Origin: Leptotrichia sp. oral taxon 847
Lineage (GTDB): Bacteria > Fusobacteriota > Fusobacteriia > Fusobacteriales > Leptotrichiaceae
NCBI RefSeq assembly: GCF_001553645.1
Contig: NZ_CP014231.1
Span: forward strand, 1 to 64,000
Length of the DNA stretch: 64,000 bases
Direction: 5' to 3'
The notes under the pieces were generated by a model. That model was not told where the DNA came from, searched no databases, and saw only the letters and a list, made by a program, of their open reading frames with translations. Positions 38,401 through 46,139 of this stretch are shown one piece after another. The position numbers were made by a program, and so were the translations under genes. The stretch's first letter is position 1. Each line of letters begins with the position of its first letter.

Positions 38401-41400
38401 GGAGCGGAAATTACGGCAACAAATTTTGAGTATGGAAATATTCAAATTAATAATGGCGATGTAAAATATGGTGCAAGAATTGACACAAGGGATGTAAAAA
38501 CTACTTCAAGAAGCAGTAATTTTGGTGTGTCAATTGGAATAAACAGTCCGATTAAAGATAGAATTGAACAAGCAGCTGGAGCTGTAAAGCAAGCTAGAAG
38601 GGGAGATACAATAGGTGGACTTGTAGCGGGAGTGAACTCTGTAACTGGAACAGTAAATGGAATGTCGCAAAATATATCAAGACTTGACGGAAATCGTGCT
38701 ACAATGCAGGATATTCAAGCTGGAAATTTTAAAGTAAATAATGACTTTTATGTAAGTGGCGGAATAAATGCAAGATTTAATACTTCGAGATCAAGCAATA
38801 ACTCTCATACTGAAAGTGCCGTAGTTACGACAATGAAACCAATGAATGAAAATTCAAGCATTACCTACAACAATGTAAACAACATAACTTATCAGGGAAC
38901 ACAGGCACAAGGCGGAACATTTATCTACAACAATGTTAAAAATATTCAGAAGGAAGCAGTAGAGCTTCATAACAGCTATAGTTCCAAAAATTCAGGATTT
39001 GGAGCAGGAGTAAGTGCAGGAATAGGTTCAAATGGACAAATTAAGCCAAGTAGTATAGGCGGAAACGTTTCTGCAAATAGAAGTAATTTGAATACAACTG
39101 AAACTATTTATCAGAATGGTAATTTTCAAAATGTAAATGAAGTTCACAATAATACTGGTACAATGACACTTTCAGGATTTAATCAGGAAGGCGGAAGAGT
39201 TACAGGTAATATCGGCAAACTTGTTGTAGAAAGCAGACAGAACACAAGTACGACTACTGGAAGCAGTAGTGGAATAGGAATTGGAATAAGTGCGAATGGA
39301 ATGCCAAATTCCGTAAATGTAAATGGAAGCAGAACAAGCGGAAGCAGAGCATTTGTAGATAATCAAAGCAGCTTTATTGTTGGAGAAGGAAGTAATCTTC
39401 ATGTTGGTACAGTTGAAAATACTGGAGCAATTATTGGAAAACAGAGTGAAAATGGTACTACATTTAAAGTTGATAAGTATGTTGGCCACGATATTCAAAA
39501 CTACGATACAATGACAACAACTGGAATTTCAGTAGGGACTTCATTAGGAAAATCTCCTAGAGTTACAAACATCGGATTTAATCAAGATGACAGGGATAAA
39601 CAAGGAATTACTAGAAATACGGTAGTTGGAAATGTAGAAATAGGAGAAGCTTCTGGAAGTCCAATAAATAGGGATGTTACAAAAGCTAATGAAGTTACAA
39701 AAGATGAACATCATTCTACGAATGTTAATATTGAGAGCCAGACTATTGAATATGCTACTAATCCAACAAAATTTAAAGAAGATTTGGAAGTAGCAATACT
39801 TGAAGGAAAAGCGACAGGTGAAACAGTTTTAAAAACAATAGAAAATCTTGTAAATGGTGGAAAAGAAGACATCGGAGATCCTGAAAGAAGAAGCTTAAAC
39901 GAAATCAAGGAAGCTGTAATAAGGGTTAAGACAGCACCTGAAATGAATTTGATAGCAACAGGAGATTTAAACTCGCAGGAAGTGCTGGATACTTTAAAAA
40001 TAAATGGAATAGAAAAATTTAATCCTGATGATCCTGATTTGCCAGAAAATGTAAGGGCAAGACTTGATGAAGTAAGAAAAAGTGGTGGAGAAATCGAAGC
40101 ATTTTATGATAAAACGACAAATAAAATATTTATCAATGAAAATGTGGAAGATGGCGAAACAAGAGCGTTGGTTGCAAGAGAATGGAAAATCTCTGAAGAT
40201 TTAAAAGATGGAAAAGGAAAAGCAAATGATGAAGGTCAATTAAAAGCGACTGTTGCAGGGGAACTGGCTTATGATGATATGATGAAAAGGGCTGGGGAAG
40301 GTAAGACTCGAAGTATTAATACGGATGACCTTAATGTTGGGGTTATGGATGAAAATAGTGAAATTACTGCTGATTTTAATAATAAACATGTTGATAAATT
40401 TTTTGGTAGAGTCGGTTCTATTTTGAATAAAGTTAGAAAAGGAGATATTAAAGGAGCTTATAAAGAAGCAAAACAAACGAAACAGGATGTAACTAGGGTT
40501 CTAAATAATGATATTAAAACTGTATTGAAAGGTGGACCTGCTGCTAAAAAAACAATAAAGGAATCTGCAAATGCTACTGTATATGCTATAAAAAAAGTAG
40601 CACCAAAATCTACTAAGAAATCTCCACCAAAAAGGAAAAAAAGACCTGTACATAAAACAAAAAAAGAGCAAGAAAAAGAATTCATTGAACATATGAATAG
40701 CATAGCTCGAGGATACTATGAAAATGAACCTAAATACTCAAAGTCGGCGGATAAAGTTGGAACATTAACATTTATAGTGGCAAATCAGAACATAAAAATA
40801 GGCGATGGAAGTAGTAAAGTATCTGATGAAGTATTCGCAAAAGCAGCAAGTTCTACAATTGGTCAAGTAGTTGCTACTGGAAATTTCAAAATGGTACCGA
40901 CAAAAGATAAAGAATATGAAAATAATAATAAGGGTGTTCAAAAACAAGTAAAAGCCGCTAAAGTAGAAGCACAAAGAAAAACAAGAAACTCTAAAGATAA
41001 AGATTATTATGTCAGAGTAGATGGAAAAAATAAAACTGTAACAGTAGAAGAATCTAAAAGACCTAAAGGTTATGGAAGTTATCTTTACAAATCTCTAGTA
41101 TTAGATCCCATAGAATCGTTTCATAATTTTCATGAAGCAGAAAAATCAGCATTTCATGGAAACATTGGTGGAGCATTTAAAAATACGTTGAAAGGAATAG
41201 GAAACTTAACAAGTCCACTTACATTAGGAGTAGGTTCATGGGCTGGAGATAATTATGCAAGATTTAAACCAGAAGAAGTACAATATGGAACAAGAGAAGA
41301 GGTATTAAAACGTAAACAAACTGAAAACTTATTGGTTTCAACACCAATAGATATGACAATAGGTTTTGCAACTTCTAAGATACCTGTAAAGAAAATAACT

Positions 41401-42063
41401 TCTAGTAAAATTAAGAATCCTGTTACACGAACAACAACCACAGAGAGTAGAGCTACAAGAAAAGGAGCGACAGTTCTTGAAGAAGGACATTATTATAAGT
41501 TACAACAACAGAAAAATATTGAAAGTACAGGGCTGCCTAATTACAGTATAAAACCATTAACAGATATAAAAGATCCTGCATTAAATGTAGACAAGATAAG
41601 AAATTATTTACAGGAAAATTCAGGAGATTATATCAAAGGTAAATATGATGTTAAAGGTATATCTGTTGCAACGGCAAAAGTAACAACAAAAGATGGCAAA
41701 GTAGAAAATATTTTATCAGTCAGCGGTAAGGCATGGAATGGAAATGCTCCAAAAGAAGTTACTATTAATAATGTGAAGTACAAGGTTATTATTAAGGACA
41801 GTGAATCAGTAAAGACATATACAGGGATTTCTCGAAATGGGAATAAAGTACGGAATCTAAACCATGCAGAGAAGAAACTGGCAAGTTATATTCAGGATAA
41901 TTATTCAGGTAAGGAAGTAAAAGTAGATATTGGAGTACAGAACACATCTATAAAAAATTCAGGTATGTGTCCAAACTGTAATTCTTCAATGTTTGATTTT
42001 GCAAAAGATAATCCTGATATGAGAATAACCATTTATGAAGGAACAACAGGAATAAATCCGTAA
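32404..42063 (+). CDS. TpsA/CdiA-like filamentous hemagglutinin with C-terminal deaminase toxin
   Basis: A 3219-residue exported protein. Start: TTG 32404, eight bases after AGGAG at 32391-32395; ATG 32386 lies before this site. Domains in order: signal peptide (MKSKVLRKSIAFLLMLSMNMSSFA); TPS secretion domain (about 25-270, with NENGIYLNG); long imperfect repeats of about 20 residues (about 300-1100); hemagglutinin-type segments with LTQDQINALNEDIIWYV; large linker; basic KKSPPKRKKRP stretch (about 2735); hydrophobic pretoxin segment; C-terminal CDA-fold deaminase-like domain (about 3080-3219) with H-A-E (His3154, Glu3156) and CPNC (Cys3189, Cys3192) zinc ligands. No VENN motif was seen. The architecture matches contact-dependent inhibition toxins, with nucleic acid or nucleotide as the expected target. 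The next gene looks like its immunity protein. Confidence 0.9.
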   Translation: MKSKVLRKSIAFLLMLSMNMSSFAANLELDPNSRYNTKLDMSRNGTPIVNISTPNGRGISINEFLDYNVGHEGQVLNNADNIGRSHLAGIINANPNLAANQAANLIILQVNGSNRSDIEGYLEALSRQKVNVILSNENGIYLNGAGTINIRNFVPTTGRVKLQNGDFVGIDVEKGRVVIGSNGFDASTTDYVNVIAKALELQGSLVGNKVDVTLGENTVDKNGAVTSKHGINSVAIDASKLGSMYAGQISIISTDKGAGVNSRGIVYSRDKKLEITADGKINVAKIKGNGIEINGTEYDQAELASSDKGININAKNIKLNGETQAAGDINLNGNTQNNSKIYSEGNFNTGSLLNTGDINVAGNFKADDFKNVLAAVNTGGNLNVKNLENSGNIQVSKSTGIDGKLNNSGNLTSIDKITVKNDILNSGNISTNGDLSSKNAVSSGIIVANNFTTSNLQNDGKLFTNADLKTKYFKNTGEISAVGKISSDSMVSSGSIRTNEALDISGDLDNDGTLQSAKDITVSSNIKNSGKIYAGGNLSGKDAVSSGKIVSKNLRVNDLKNDGEIFTNEDLRAKNVTNTGKIASAGNISTNDLKTSGGIKSNKKVTVSGKLENDGDLEAVEDIKVSGNVRNTKEIATNGDFSGKNVVSKGKIISKNFESHDLENDGKILADGKVKARKVKNAGEISAAEDVSTDDLKTSGRISAKNLESEDLDNDGKISSNENVKARNIKNTGEIQAVGSISGNNLKTSGKVRANRKITVSGELENGGDLESGKSLTVSKNIKNTGKIAVNEDISGKDTQNSGTMYSKNLKTDNLKNDGKVEVGNDLKTADIENTKDITAVGKISGKNVNNSGKILTNGTLNIKNVKNIGKIAAGSDVTSQRLENSGVLATNGNITTSDSMINSGNIEGKNLDITGWEFTNSGKISADNIRARVNDTKNNGSISSANDIDLTTNTLTNTKEMLAVNDINSNNATVSNSGKMASNGKILLNNSSITNIGQILSGEISMQNAKKFDNTGTVKGNKTVLTTDQDLNLVGNLHGESLLEISGNNITNNGNTTGAGLIKISSNDFTNNKELASNAVIIDGRGNVVNNNMITGNDGKINGNSITNNDLIAFDNYLEMNAKSKVLNNKDKSIYGGNALIIKGSEILNDEGEILGGNMDLNASKITNNVGTVQSTGDIFVTSNDFQNIGRVSNLGSYEKYYETWDGIRLSESEVANEWVFSEPDFQHSSSHRSSVKRHQKNWLEEMIKKHTGNSKINSLMFSKYPDVARSKLYQRSKTTKTNTTEVPGNMLTGKIKSNADTEYGKIIASGNIIINSGNVKNRDSLISGGGLVDINATNFENSVTLGNAVQLKNGQEKLYLTYRHGSRKSSANGTYNRYLENGGIGYESGQPSIIEGAVVNVNAPNIIKNSIEAGNGKVLNNGGATGRALISSNSIGINKGTGSANGAVQVAGNALLSKVNSGFNGNLQVNGSSNNSFDRAIQISGNNSVIQNIKKTGTIDVNPLLSSAMFTMNMSPSSKYLLETRSKYISLGQYYGSDYFTSRVGYSEIWDRSKRLGDAFYENQLLTRALNEKLGTSFLNGKSNQELIQSMMDNAADEKARLGLVVGQALTQDQINALNEDIIWYVSKEVNGVSVLTPQIYLSSRTRESISDDTRNRIGGINGTYVKTKDFVNDGTKWGNGGVTYVEANTVRNETTTNLLSEISGDRTFISSVGNIENIGGKIKGNEVVGLISENGNVINNTTKKKVGFNNGEFDRSWHEEIGSIGQISSNGLTFIKGNSYESTGGILNTNHLELDVNKFNVSALSLSGEDKFGKGSNNYTKYGATEHLGGEVTANSTSGRIGNLNLAGSAFIGGDTQGLKIGKVNVESAVNSYDLESKQTSKNMVSKSSTYIKSHQEENVAGNLQLSGARIEGNLTGIGSNIDLGENTFVGGKLTTDSRELHNSFYEKNTSRGFSAGISHGTASLNYGKSSSTYDEKDTINAKSNLRIGDGSVLNNGAEITATNFEYGNIQINNGDVKYGARIDTRDVKTTSRSSNFGVSIGINSPIKDRIEQAAGAVKQARRGDTIGGLVAGVNSVTGTVNGMSQNISRLDGNRATMQDIQAGNFKVNNDFYVSGGINARFNTSRSSNNSHTESAVVTTMKPMNENSSITYNNVNNITYQGTQAQGGTFIYNNVKNIQKEAVELHNSYSSKNSGFGAGVSAGIGSNGQIKPSSIGGNVSANRSNLNTTETIYQNGNFQNVNEVHNNTGTMTLSGFNQEGGRVTGNIGKLVVESRQNTSTTTGSSSGIGIGISANGMPNSVNVNGSRTSGSRAFVDNQSSFIVGEGSNLHVGTVENTGAIIGKQSENGTTFKVDKYVGHDIQNYDTMTTTGISVGTSLGKSPRVTNIGFNQDDRDKQGITRNTVVGNVEIGEASGSPINRDVTKANEVTKDEHHSTNVNIESQTIEYATNPTKFKEDLEVAILEGKATGETVLKTIENLVNGGKEDIGDPERRSLNEIKEAVIRVKTAPEMNLIATGDLNSQEVLDTLKINGIEKFNPDDPDLPENVRARLDEVRKSGGEIEAFYDKTTNKIFINENVEDGETRALVAREWKISEDLKDGKGKANDEGQLKATVAGELAYDDMMKRAGEGKTRSINTDDLNVGVMDENSEITADFNNKHVDKFFGRVGSILNKVRKGDIKGAYKEAKQTKQDVTRVLNNDIKTVLKGGPAAKKTIKESANATVYAIKKVAPKSTKKSPPKRKKRPVHKTKKEQEKEFIEHMNSIARGYYENEPKYSKSADKVGTLTFIVANQNIKIGDGSSKVSDEVFAKAASSTIGQVVATGNFKMVPTKDKEYENNNKGVQKQVKAAKVEAQRKTRNSKDKDYYVRVDGKNKTVTVEESKRPKGYGSYLYKSLVLDPIESFHNFHEAEKSAFHGNIGGAFKNTLKGIGNLTSPLTLGVGSWAGDNYARFKPEEVQYGTREEVLKRKQTENLLVSTPIDMTIGFATSKIPVKKITSSKIKNPVTRTTTTESRATRKGATVLEEGHYYKLQQQKNIESTGLPNYSIKPLTDIKDPALNVDKIRNYLQENSGDYIKGKYDVKGISVATAKVTTKDGKVENILSVSGKAWNGNAPKEVTINNVKYKVIIKDSESVKTYTGISRNGNKVRNLNHAEKKLASYIQDNYSGKEVKVDIGVQNTSIKNSGMCPNCNSSMFDFAKDNPDMRITIYEGTTGINP
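33420..35560 (+). repeat. Tandem degenerate repeats inside tpsA
   Basis: The protein repeats units of about 20 residues with the frame 'N-S/D-G-K-I-x-x-x-(G/E)-x-(L/I)-x-x-K/x-(L/V)-x' (for example SGKIVSKNLRVNDLKNDGEI), giving phased AAAAAT, TCAGG and GGAAA-type words in the DNA. These form the beta-helical shaft of the exported filament. The high mutual similarity makes this region prone to recombination. Confidence 0.75.
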
Positions 42064-42079
42064 GGGAAAGGAAGATAAG

Positions 42080-43174
42080 ATGAATAAAAGATATATGGAT
42101 ATACTAAAAGAATATCTAAAAAAAAACGAAAGAAAGGCAATAGGATACAGTGAAGAAGAAATAACTAAAATTGAAAAGCTATATGATATAGAAGCAAAAG
42201 GAGATTTCAGGGAGTTCTTAAAATATGCCGGAAGATGTGATGGAGATTTACTGGGAGATGATCCTATTATTTTATATAGACAAACTTGGAACATAGATTC
42301 CTATTTAAGGATGAACTATTTTGGATTTATAGATGATGAAGATTTTGAAGAAAAAGTATTTTATGATGAACTGAAAAAAAAGCCATTCATATTTTCAATA
42401 GAAATGGAAAACTATTATTTTTATATAAGGACAGCAGATGATGATTTAAAGGTATACTGTTTTGATGAGAATGAAGAAAAGATAAAGGATACTGGAATGG
42501 ATTTTAATGAATACATGGTTGATTTAGTAGAAAGATACACTCCTGAATTAAAACCTACACTAGATTTTTCGACTGTAGGAGAACTTTTGGTACAGTGTGA
42601 TACATCTGAAAAAAGAATTACAGGATTAAGGGAAATAAGGGAATATATATCTTCAGAAAGAAAAGAAAACAAAGAGCTTTTTATCCTTCTTGAAAGATAT
42701 CTTGAAAAGAACAGGAAGGAATTTACAGGATACAATGATGATGAGATAAGAGGAATAGAAGAATTATATGATATAGAAGTGAAGGGAGATTTCGGGGAAT
42801 TTTTAAGTATAGCAGGAAAAAGTTTGGGAGGATTATTAGGAGAAGAAGAACTGTCATTATATAATGACTGGAGTATAAGAGAAAGAATAGTGTTACAATA
42901 TGATTTTCAGGAATATGTACAAAAAGATAAATTTCGTGGAAAAGGAAGAGATGGTAAACCTTTTATAATTGACTTAAAAAGTAATTCTGAATACATTTTT
43001 ATAACTACAAGGGATAATGATTTAAAAGTATATCATTACAGCAGAGAGAACAGGACTTTAAAGGAAACAGGAATGAATTTCAGTGAATATGTTGCAGATT
43101 TAATTAAAAGATATAATCCGGAACTTGAAGAGTTAAAAGATGTTTCAGTATCTGGAGATATTATAAACATATAA
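42080..43174 (+). CDS. Tandem SUKH (SMI1/KNR4)-like immunity protein
   Basis: A 364-residue cytosolic protein made of two copies of one domain: residues about 1-160 and 190-355. Both copies carry YLxKNxxxxxGYxxxEI, IEKLYDIEAKGDFREFL / IEELYDIEVKGDFGEFL, DDLKVYCF / NDLKVYHY, and TGM-(D/N)-F-(N/S)-EY. The LYDIE...DFREFLKYAG block resembles the SUKH superfamily of immunity proteins, many of which guard against nuclease or deaminase toxins. It starts 16 bases after tpsA behind AAAGGAAG, in the position of a CdiI gene. The duplication may be a fusion of two ancestral immunity genes. Confidence 0.8.
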   Translation: MNKRYMDILKEYLKKNERKAIGYSEEEITKIEKLYDIEAKGDFREFLKYAGRCDGDLLGDDPIILYRQTWNIDSYLRMNYFGFIDDEDFEEKVFYDELKKKPFIFSIEMENYYFYIRTADDDLKVYCFDENEEKIKDTGMDFNEYMVDLVERYTPELKPTLDFSTVGELLVQCDTSEKRITGLREIREYISSERKENKELFILLERYLEKNRKEFTGYNDDEIRGIEELYDIEVKGDFGEFLSIAGKSLGGLLGEEELSLYNDWSIRERIVLQYDFQEYVQKDKFRGKGRDGKPFIIDLKSNSEYIFITTRDNDLKVYHYSRENRTLKETGMNFSEYVADLIKRYNPELEELKDVSVSGDIINI

Positions 43175-43295
43175 TAAAGTTTTCTTCATTTCTGAGTGAT
43201 AGTTTAGTGAAAAGCTAAAGAACTGTTATATTAAAATAATACAAAAAAGTTTGAACTTAGGAAATAAAAAGAAAGGTAAGTTAATAATAGAGGGG

Positions 43296-43445
43296 ATTGG
43301 AGTGTACCCAAAATCTTGGACAAATAATTTGAAAACTTGTTTTCTATTTATTAAAACTTAGTTTAAGAAAAGTAATTTGAAAAAAGTACATAGATGAATT
43401 TAAAATGTTAATTTTAGAATTATTAGAAGAAGGAAAAATAGAAAT
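43296..43445 (+). pseudogene. Possible IS3-family remnant
   Basis: TGTACCCAAAATCTTGGACA at 43304-43323 resembles the terminal repeats of IS150-type IS3 elements. It is followed by a short frame (YIDEFKMLILELLEEGKIE) reminiscent of an OrfA start. No transposase body remains. The assignment is tentative. Confidence 0.3.
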
Positions 43446-43468
43446 TATAAAAAAATAAAGCTATATTT

Positions 43469-43507
43469 TCAAATAATCGTTGTTGTAAAAGACAGCGGTT
43501 ATTTTTT
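43469..43507 (+). terminator. Terminator downstream of the immunity gene region
   Basis: AATAATCG-TTGT and ACAG-CGGTTATT arms (about 43475-43502) run into TTTTTTTT. It is the first good terminator after the immunity gene, 300 bases downstream. Confidence 0.6.
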
Positions 43508-43601
43508 TTCTATATTACATATAGTTTGAATTTTTAAAACAACTTTTTACCCAACAGATTCTATAAAAGTAAAAAAAAATGAAACAATATTGATAAGAGT
43601 G

Positions 43602-43684
43602 TCCGGAGAAATATATAATCTTTTGAGAACATAAATTTTTTTATATAAATTCCTAAAATTATAAATGGACACTCCCTTTTTTTT
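43602..43684 (+). repeat. Inverted repeat GAGTGTCC ... GGACACTC with T run
   Basis: The eight-base arms are separated by about 55 AT-rich bases and followed by CCTTTTTTTT. It may be a terminator or the facing ends of a lost insertion element; the GGACA core recalls the IS3-like end at 43304. Confidence 0.4.
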
Positions 43685-43686
43685 AT

Positions 43687-43833
43687 TTATCTTTCCAAAA
43701 ATTTTGAAATCAAATCTTTAACTTTTTCATTAAATTCTTTACTTAAAAAATAGTCTTTTACTTCTTTCTGAATACTGGAAAGTCTAGTTGCAGATTCCAT
43801 AATTTTAGTAACAGGATTTTCTTTTCCTGAACT
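43687..43833 (-). pseudogene. 3' fragment of a gene on the minus strand
   Basis: The minus strand reads an open, protein-like tail of about 48 residues (MESATRLSSIQKEV, then SKEFNEKVKDLISKFLER and stop at 43687-43689). Its 5' part is missing exactly where MITE-like copy 3 begins (about 43834). I do not recognise the family; it looks helical. Confidence 0.4.
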
Positions 43834-44158
43834 GAATTTTTTTCTATTCCTTTTTTAAGCAGAAGTGCTCATCGCCGCACCCCTGCACCCCGGCTAGTCT
43901 TCGACATTTTTATGCACTGCCAAAAAACTCGCTTACGCTCAGACAGTTTTGTCAGCACATAAAAATGCTCCGACGGTTTAAATTTTACTACCATATAAAA
44001 AATGCTTAGACGAGCGTGGGGATTATAAGGGGAAATGGCGGGCCTTTCCCCTTATGCAAAAAATAAAAAAATAATATTAAACAAAATAACATCTTGTAAT
44101 CAAGAATAACTTAAAAAATTTAAAATTAAAAATCTGCCCCTAAAATTTTTAAACCATC
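43834..44158 (+). mobile_element. MITE-like element, copy 3 (left end and middle hairpin missing)
   Basis: It matches copy 1 from the CTATTCCTTTTTTAAGCAG segment to the right end AAACCATC, but lacks the left terminus and the middle TTTTTTGGAGTAAAG hairpin (about 75 bases): the text jumps from AAATTTTACTACCATAT to AAAAATGCTTAGACGAGCG. The loop of hairpin 1 reads CTCGCTTACGCTCAGAC. Confidence 0.8.
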
Positions 44159-44175
44159 GTTTAAAAGAAAATTAT

Positions 44176-44204
44176 TTGACTTAATAATCGTTATTTGTTA
44201 TACT
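44176..44204 (+). promoter_or_regulatory. Promoter of the DUF1858 gene
   Basis: TTGACT at 44176-44181 and TATACT at 44199-44204 with a 17-base spacer, 18 bases beyond the end of MITE-like copy 3. Confidence 0.65.
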
Positions 44205-44267
44205 ATAAAAAAGTAATAATTTTTAAAATATTTGAAATTCAAATTAAATTTAAGGAGATGAAATATA

Positions 44268-44486
44268 ATGTCAATGCCAAAAGTAACAACAGATATGAAT
44301 ATTATGGAAGCGGTAGAAAATTATCCTATTATTGCGCAGGTTCTTATGAGATATGGACTTGGATGTGTAGGGTGTATAATTTCAAGTGCTGAAACTCTTG
44401 GAGAAGGGATTGCAGCTCATGGATTAAATCCTGATATTATTGTTGAAGAAGTAAATGCAATATTGGAAAAACAGGAAAATATGTAA
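44268..44486 (+). CDS. DUF1858 domain redox-disulfide protein
   Basis: A 72-residue protein matching the DUF1858 / hybrid-cluster-associated disulfide family related to the N-terminus of ScdA/RIC: VTTDMNIMEAVENYPIIAQVLMRYG then the GCVGC Cys pair, and a C-terminal helix. The two Cys (CVGC) may form a redox disulfide or take part in metal handling. ATG 44268 follows AAGGAG. It is monocistronic with its own promoter and terminator. Confidence 0.85.
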   Translation: MSMPKVTTDMNIMEAVENYPIIAQVLMRYGLGCVGCIISSAETLGEGIAAHGLNPDIIVEEVNAILEKQENM

Positions 44487-44507
44487 AAAAGTAATTTTAT
44501 AAAAAAA

Positions 44508-44545
44508 GATTGTCCTAAAAGTTAACTTTTAAGACAATTTTTTTT
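44508..44545 (+). terminator. Terminator of the DUF1858 gene
   Basis: ATTGTC-CTAAAAGTT and AACTTTTAAGACAAT arms run into TTTTTTTT. It also overlaps the end of the convergent minus-strand gene. Confidence 0.8.
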
Positions 44546-44933
44546 ACATTATTAACAAAAATCCATAAATAATATTTGTAAGTAAAATAATCCCAACAAA
44601 AATTCTGTTTATGAATTTAAATATGCTTTGTGAATTAAATGTAAATACCAAAGTCATATTTATAATAGAATATATCAAAAATAATAGTGAGAAATTTTTA
44701 AATATAAAAAATTTTGAAGTTTTTAGCAGCATAAAAACTGGGGGAAGTAAATATTTGAATGAATTACTGAAAAAAGTGTAGAGAAAAATGACTAAAACTT
44801 CAAACAGTAATGTCGAAATTGTTACTCTTTCCGCAAATTGAGTTCTATTTTGTCTTAAAAATAATAGTGATAAAATAGAATAAAGTCGTACAAATATTAA
44901 AAGTAACGATAAAAAAGCAAATGTACTAATCAT
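44544..44933 (-). CDS. Small integral membrane protein of unknown function
   Basis: A 129-residue protein with four predicted hydrophobic helices (about 3-25, 38-57, 80-98, 105-127) and short basic loops (RQNRTQ). I do not recognise the family. ATG 44933 follows GGAGATTTG. It lies 65 bases downstream of htpX on the same strand and may be cotranscribed with it. Confidence 0.6.
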   Translation of the reverse strand: MISTFAFLSLLLIFVRLYSILSLLFLRQNRTQFAERVTISTLLFEVLVIFLYTFFSNSFKYLLPPVFMLLKTSKFFIFKNFSLLFLIYSIINMTLVFTFNSQSIFKFINRIFVGIILLTNIIYGFLLIM

Positions 44934-44998
44934 AAATCAAATCTCCATCTTATATTTTATTTCAACTTTCTTTATAAAAAAATAAATTTAGTTGATTT

Positions 44999-45856
44999 TT
45001 ATAATAAATTTTGTTGTCTTGCCATTTTTTCAAGTTCTCTTATTCTATCTTCAGTTGCAGGGTGAGTTTTAAAAAGATCTTGAAATTTACTAATGCCTGA
45101 AAGTGGGTTAATTATAAACATATTAGCTGTTGCAGGATTTTGGTTTTCCATTGGAATGGCATGACTGTAATTTTCCAATTTTATTAGGGCATTTCTTAAA
45201 TATAGCGGATTTCCAGAAAATTCAGCACCAGCTTCATCAGCCATAAATTCTCTTTTCCTTGAAATTGACATTTGAATAATCATTGCAGCTATTGGTGCTA
45301 GTATAGAAACGAGCATAGCTAAACCAATATTGTTATTTTTTCTTCTGTCATCTGAATTTGAAAAATATGGCAAAAATCTCGCAATATTTGCAATGGCACC
45401 TGCAAAAGTTGAAGCAATGGTACTGATTAGAATATCACGATGTTTTATATGACCAAGTTCATGTCCTAGAACTCCTGCAAGTTCGTTGTCGTCCATTATT
45501 TCTAAAAGTCCTTGCGTACAAGCAACAGCAGCATTTTGAGGATTTCTTCCAGTTGCAAATGCGTTTGGCTGTCTTTCAGGAACAATATATATTTTAGGCA
45601 TCGGCAACGAAGCATTTTGTGCTAATCTTTGAACAATTCTATATAATCTTGGATTAGTAGCATTTGTAACCAATTGTCCTCGATATGCTTTTATGACCAT
45701 TTTGTCGCTAAACCAGTAGCTGTAAAAACTCATTGCACCTGCAATCAAAAGACCAATTAAAGCACCTTTTTGACTTCCTAAAAGTCCACCAATAAGTGTG
45801 AATAAAAAGACCAAAGCAAACATCAGAAACCCTGTTTTTAAAGTGTTTATAAACAT
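44999..45856 (-). CDS. htpX: Membrane zinc metalloprotease HtpX
   Basis: Degrades damaged membrane proteins. Two N-terminal membrane helices are followed by the RLYRIVQRLAQNASLPMPK and PNAFATGRNP blocks, the zinc site HELGHIKHRD, two further helices and the third ligand region in KREFMADEAGAE. The 285 residues fit the family. ATG 45856 has AAAGGAAAAG upstream. Heat or envelope-stress control is common for this gene, but no regulatory site is recognised here. Confidence 0.94.
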   Translation of the reverse strand: MFINTLKTGFLMFALVFLFTLIGGLLGSQKGALIGLLIAGAMSFYSYWFSDKMVIKAYRGQLVTNATNPRLYRIVQRLAQNASLPMPKIYIVPERQPNAFATGRNPQNAAVACTQGLLEIMDDNELAGVLGHELGHIKHRDILISTIASTFAGAIANIARFLPYFSNSDDRRKNNNIGLAMLVSILAPIAAMIIQMSISRKREFMADEAGAEFSGNPLYLRNALIKLENYSHAIPMENQNPATANMFIINPLSGISKFQDLFKTHPATEDRIRELEKMARQQNLL

Positions 45857-45934
45857 AGTATACTTTTCCTTTCATTTTATTACATCTTATTATAATATAT
45901 ATTTGTTTTTTAGTCAATTTTCCCATGAATATTT

Positions 45935-46092
45935 GATAGAGTAAAATATAAGGCAGGACAGTCTTTTCTGTATGAAAATTCTCAGGCGACTTAAATTTTA
46001 TTATCGTATAAAAATGTCGTGATTTTTTTGGGTAAAGACAAGTGTTTGAACACGGTTTAGTGTGAATTTTGTCTTTAAGTTCTTATTCTGTC
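45935..46092 (+). mobile_element. MITE-like element remnant (about 158 bp)
   Basis: Begins GATAGAGTAAAATATAAGG and ends TTATTCTGTC, matching the element's left terminus at both edges; in between is TTAAATTTTATTATCGTATA and a degraded middle hairpin (GTCGTGATTTTTTTGGGTAAAG, cut here to its core). Hairpins 1 and 3 are missing. Confidence 0.55.
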
Positions 46093-46101
46093 TAATAAAA
46101 A

Positions 46102-46132
46102 ATATGCACTTGATAAATTTAAAAGTGCATAT
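46102..46132 (-). terminator. Terminator of the minus-strand membrane protein gene
   Basis: ATATGCACTT (46102-46111) pairs with AAGTGCATAT (46123-46132); on the minus strand it runs into TTTTTT. Confidence 0.75.
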
Positions 46133-46139
46133 TTAGAGT

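Noticed and set aside
44195-44392. A 65-codon frame overlapping the DUF1858 gene
   Set aside because: The DUF1858 frame has the ribosome site and a clear family match; this frame starts inside the promoter region.
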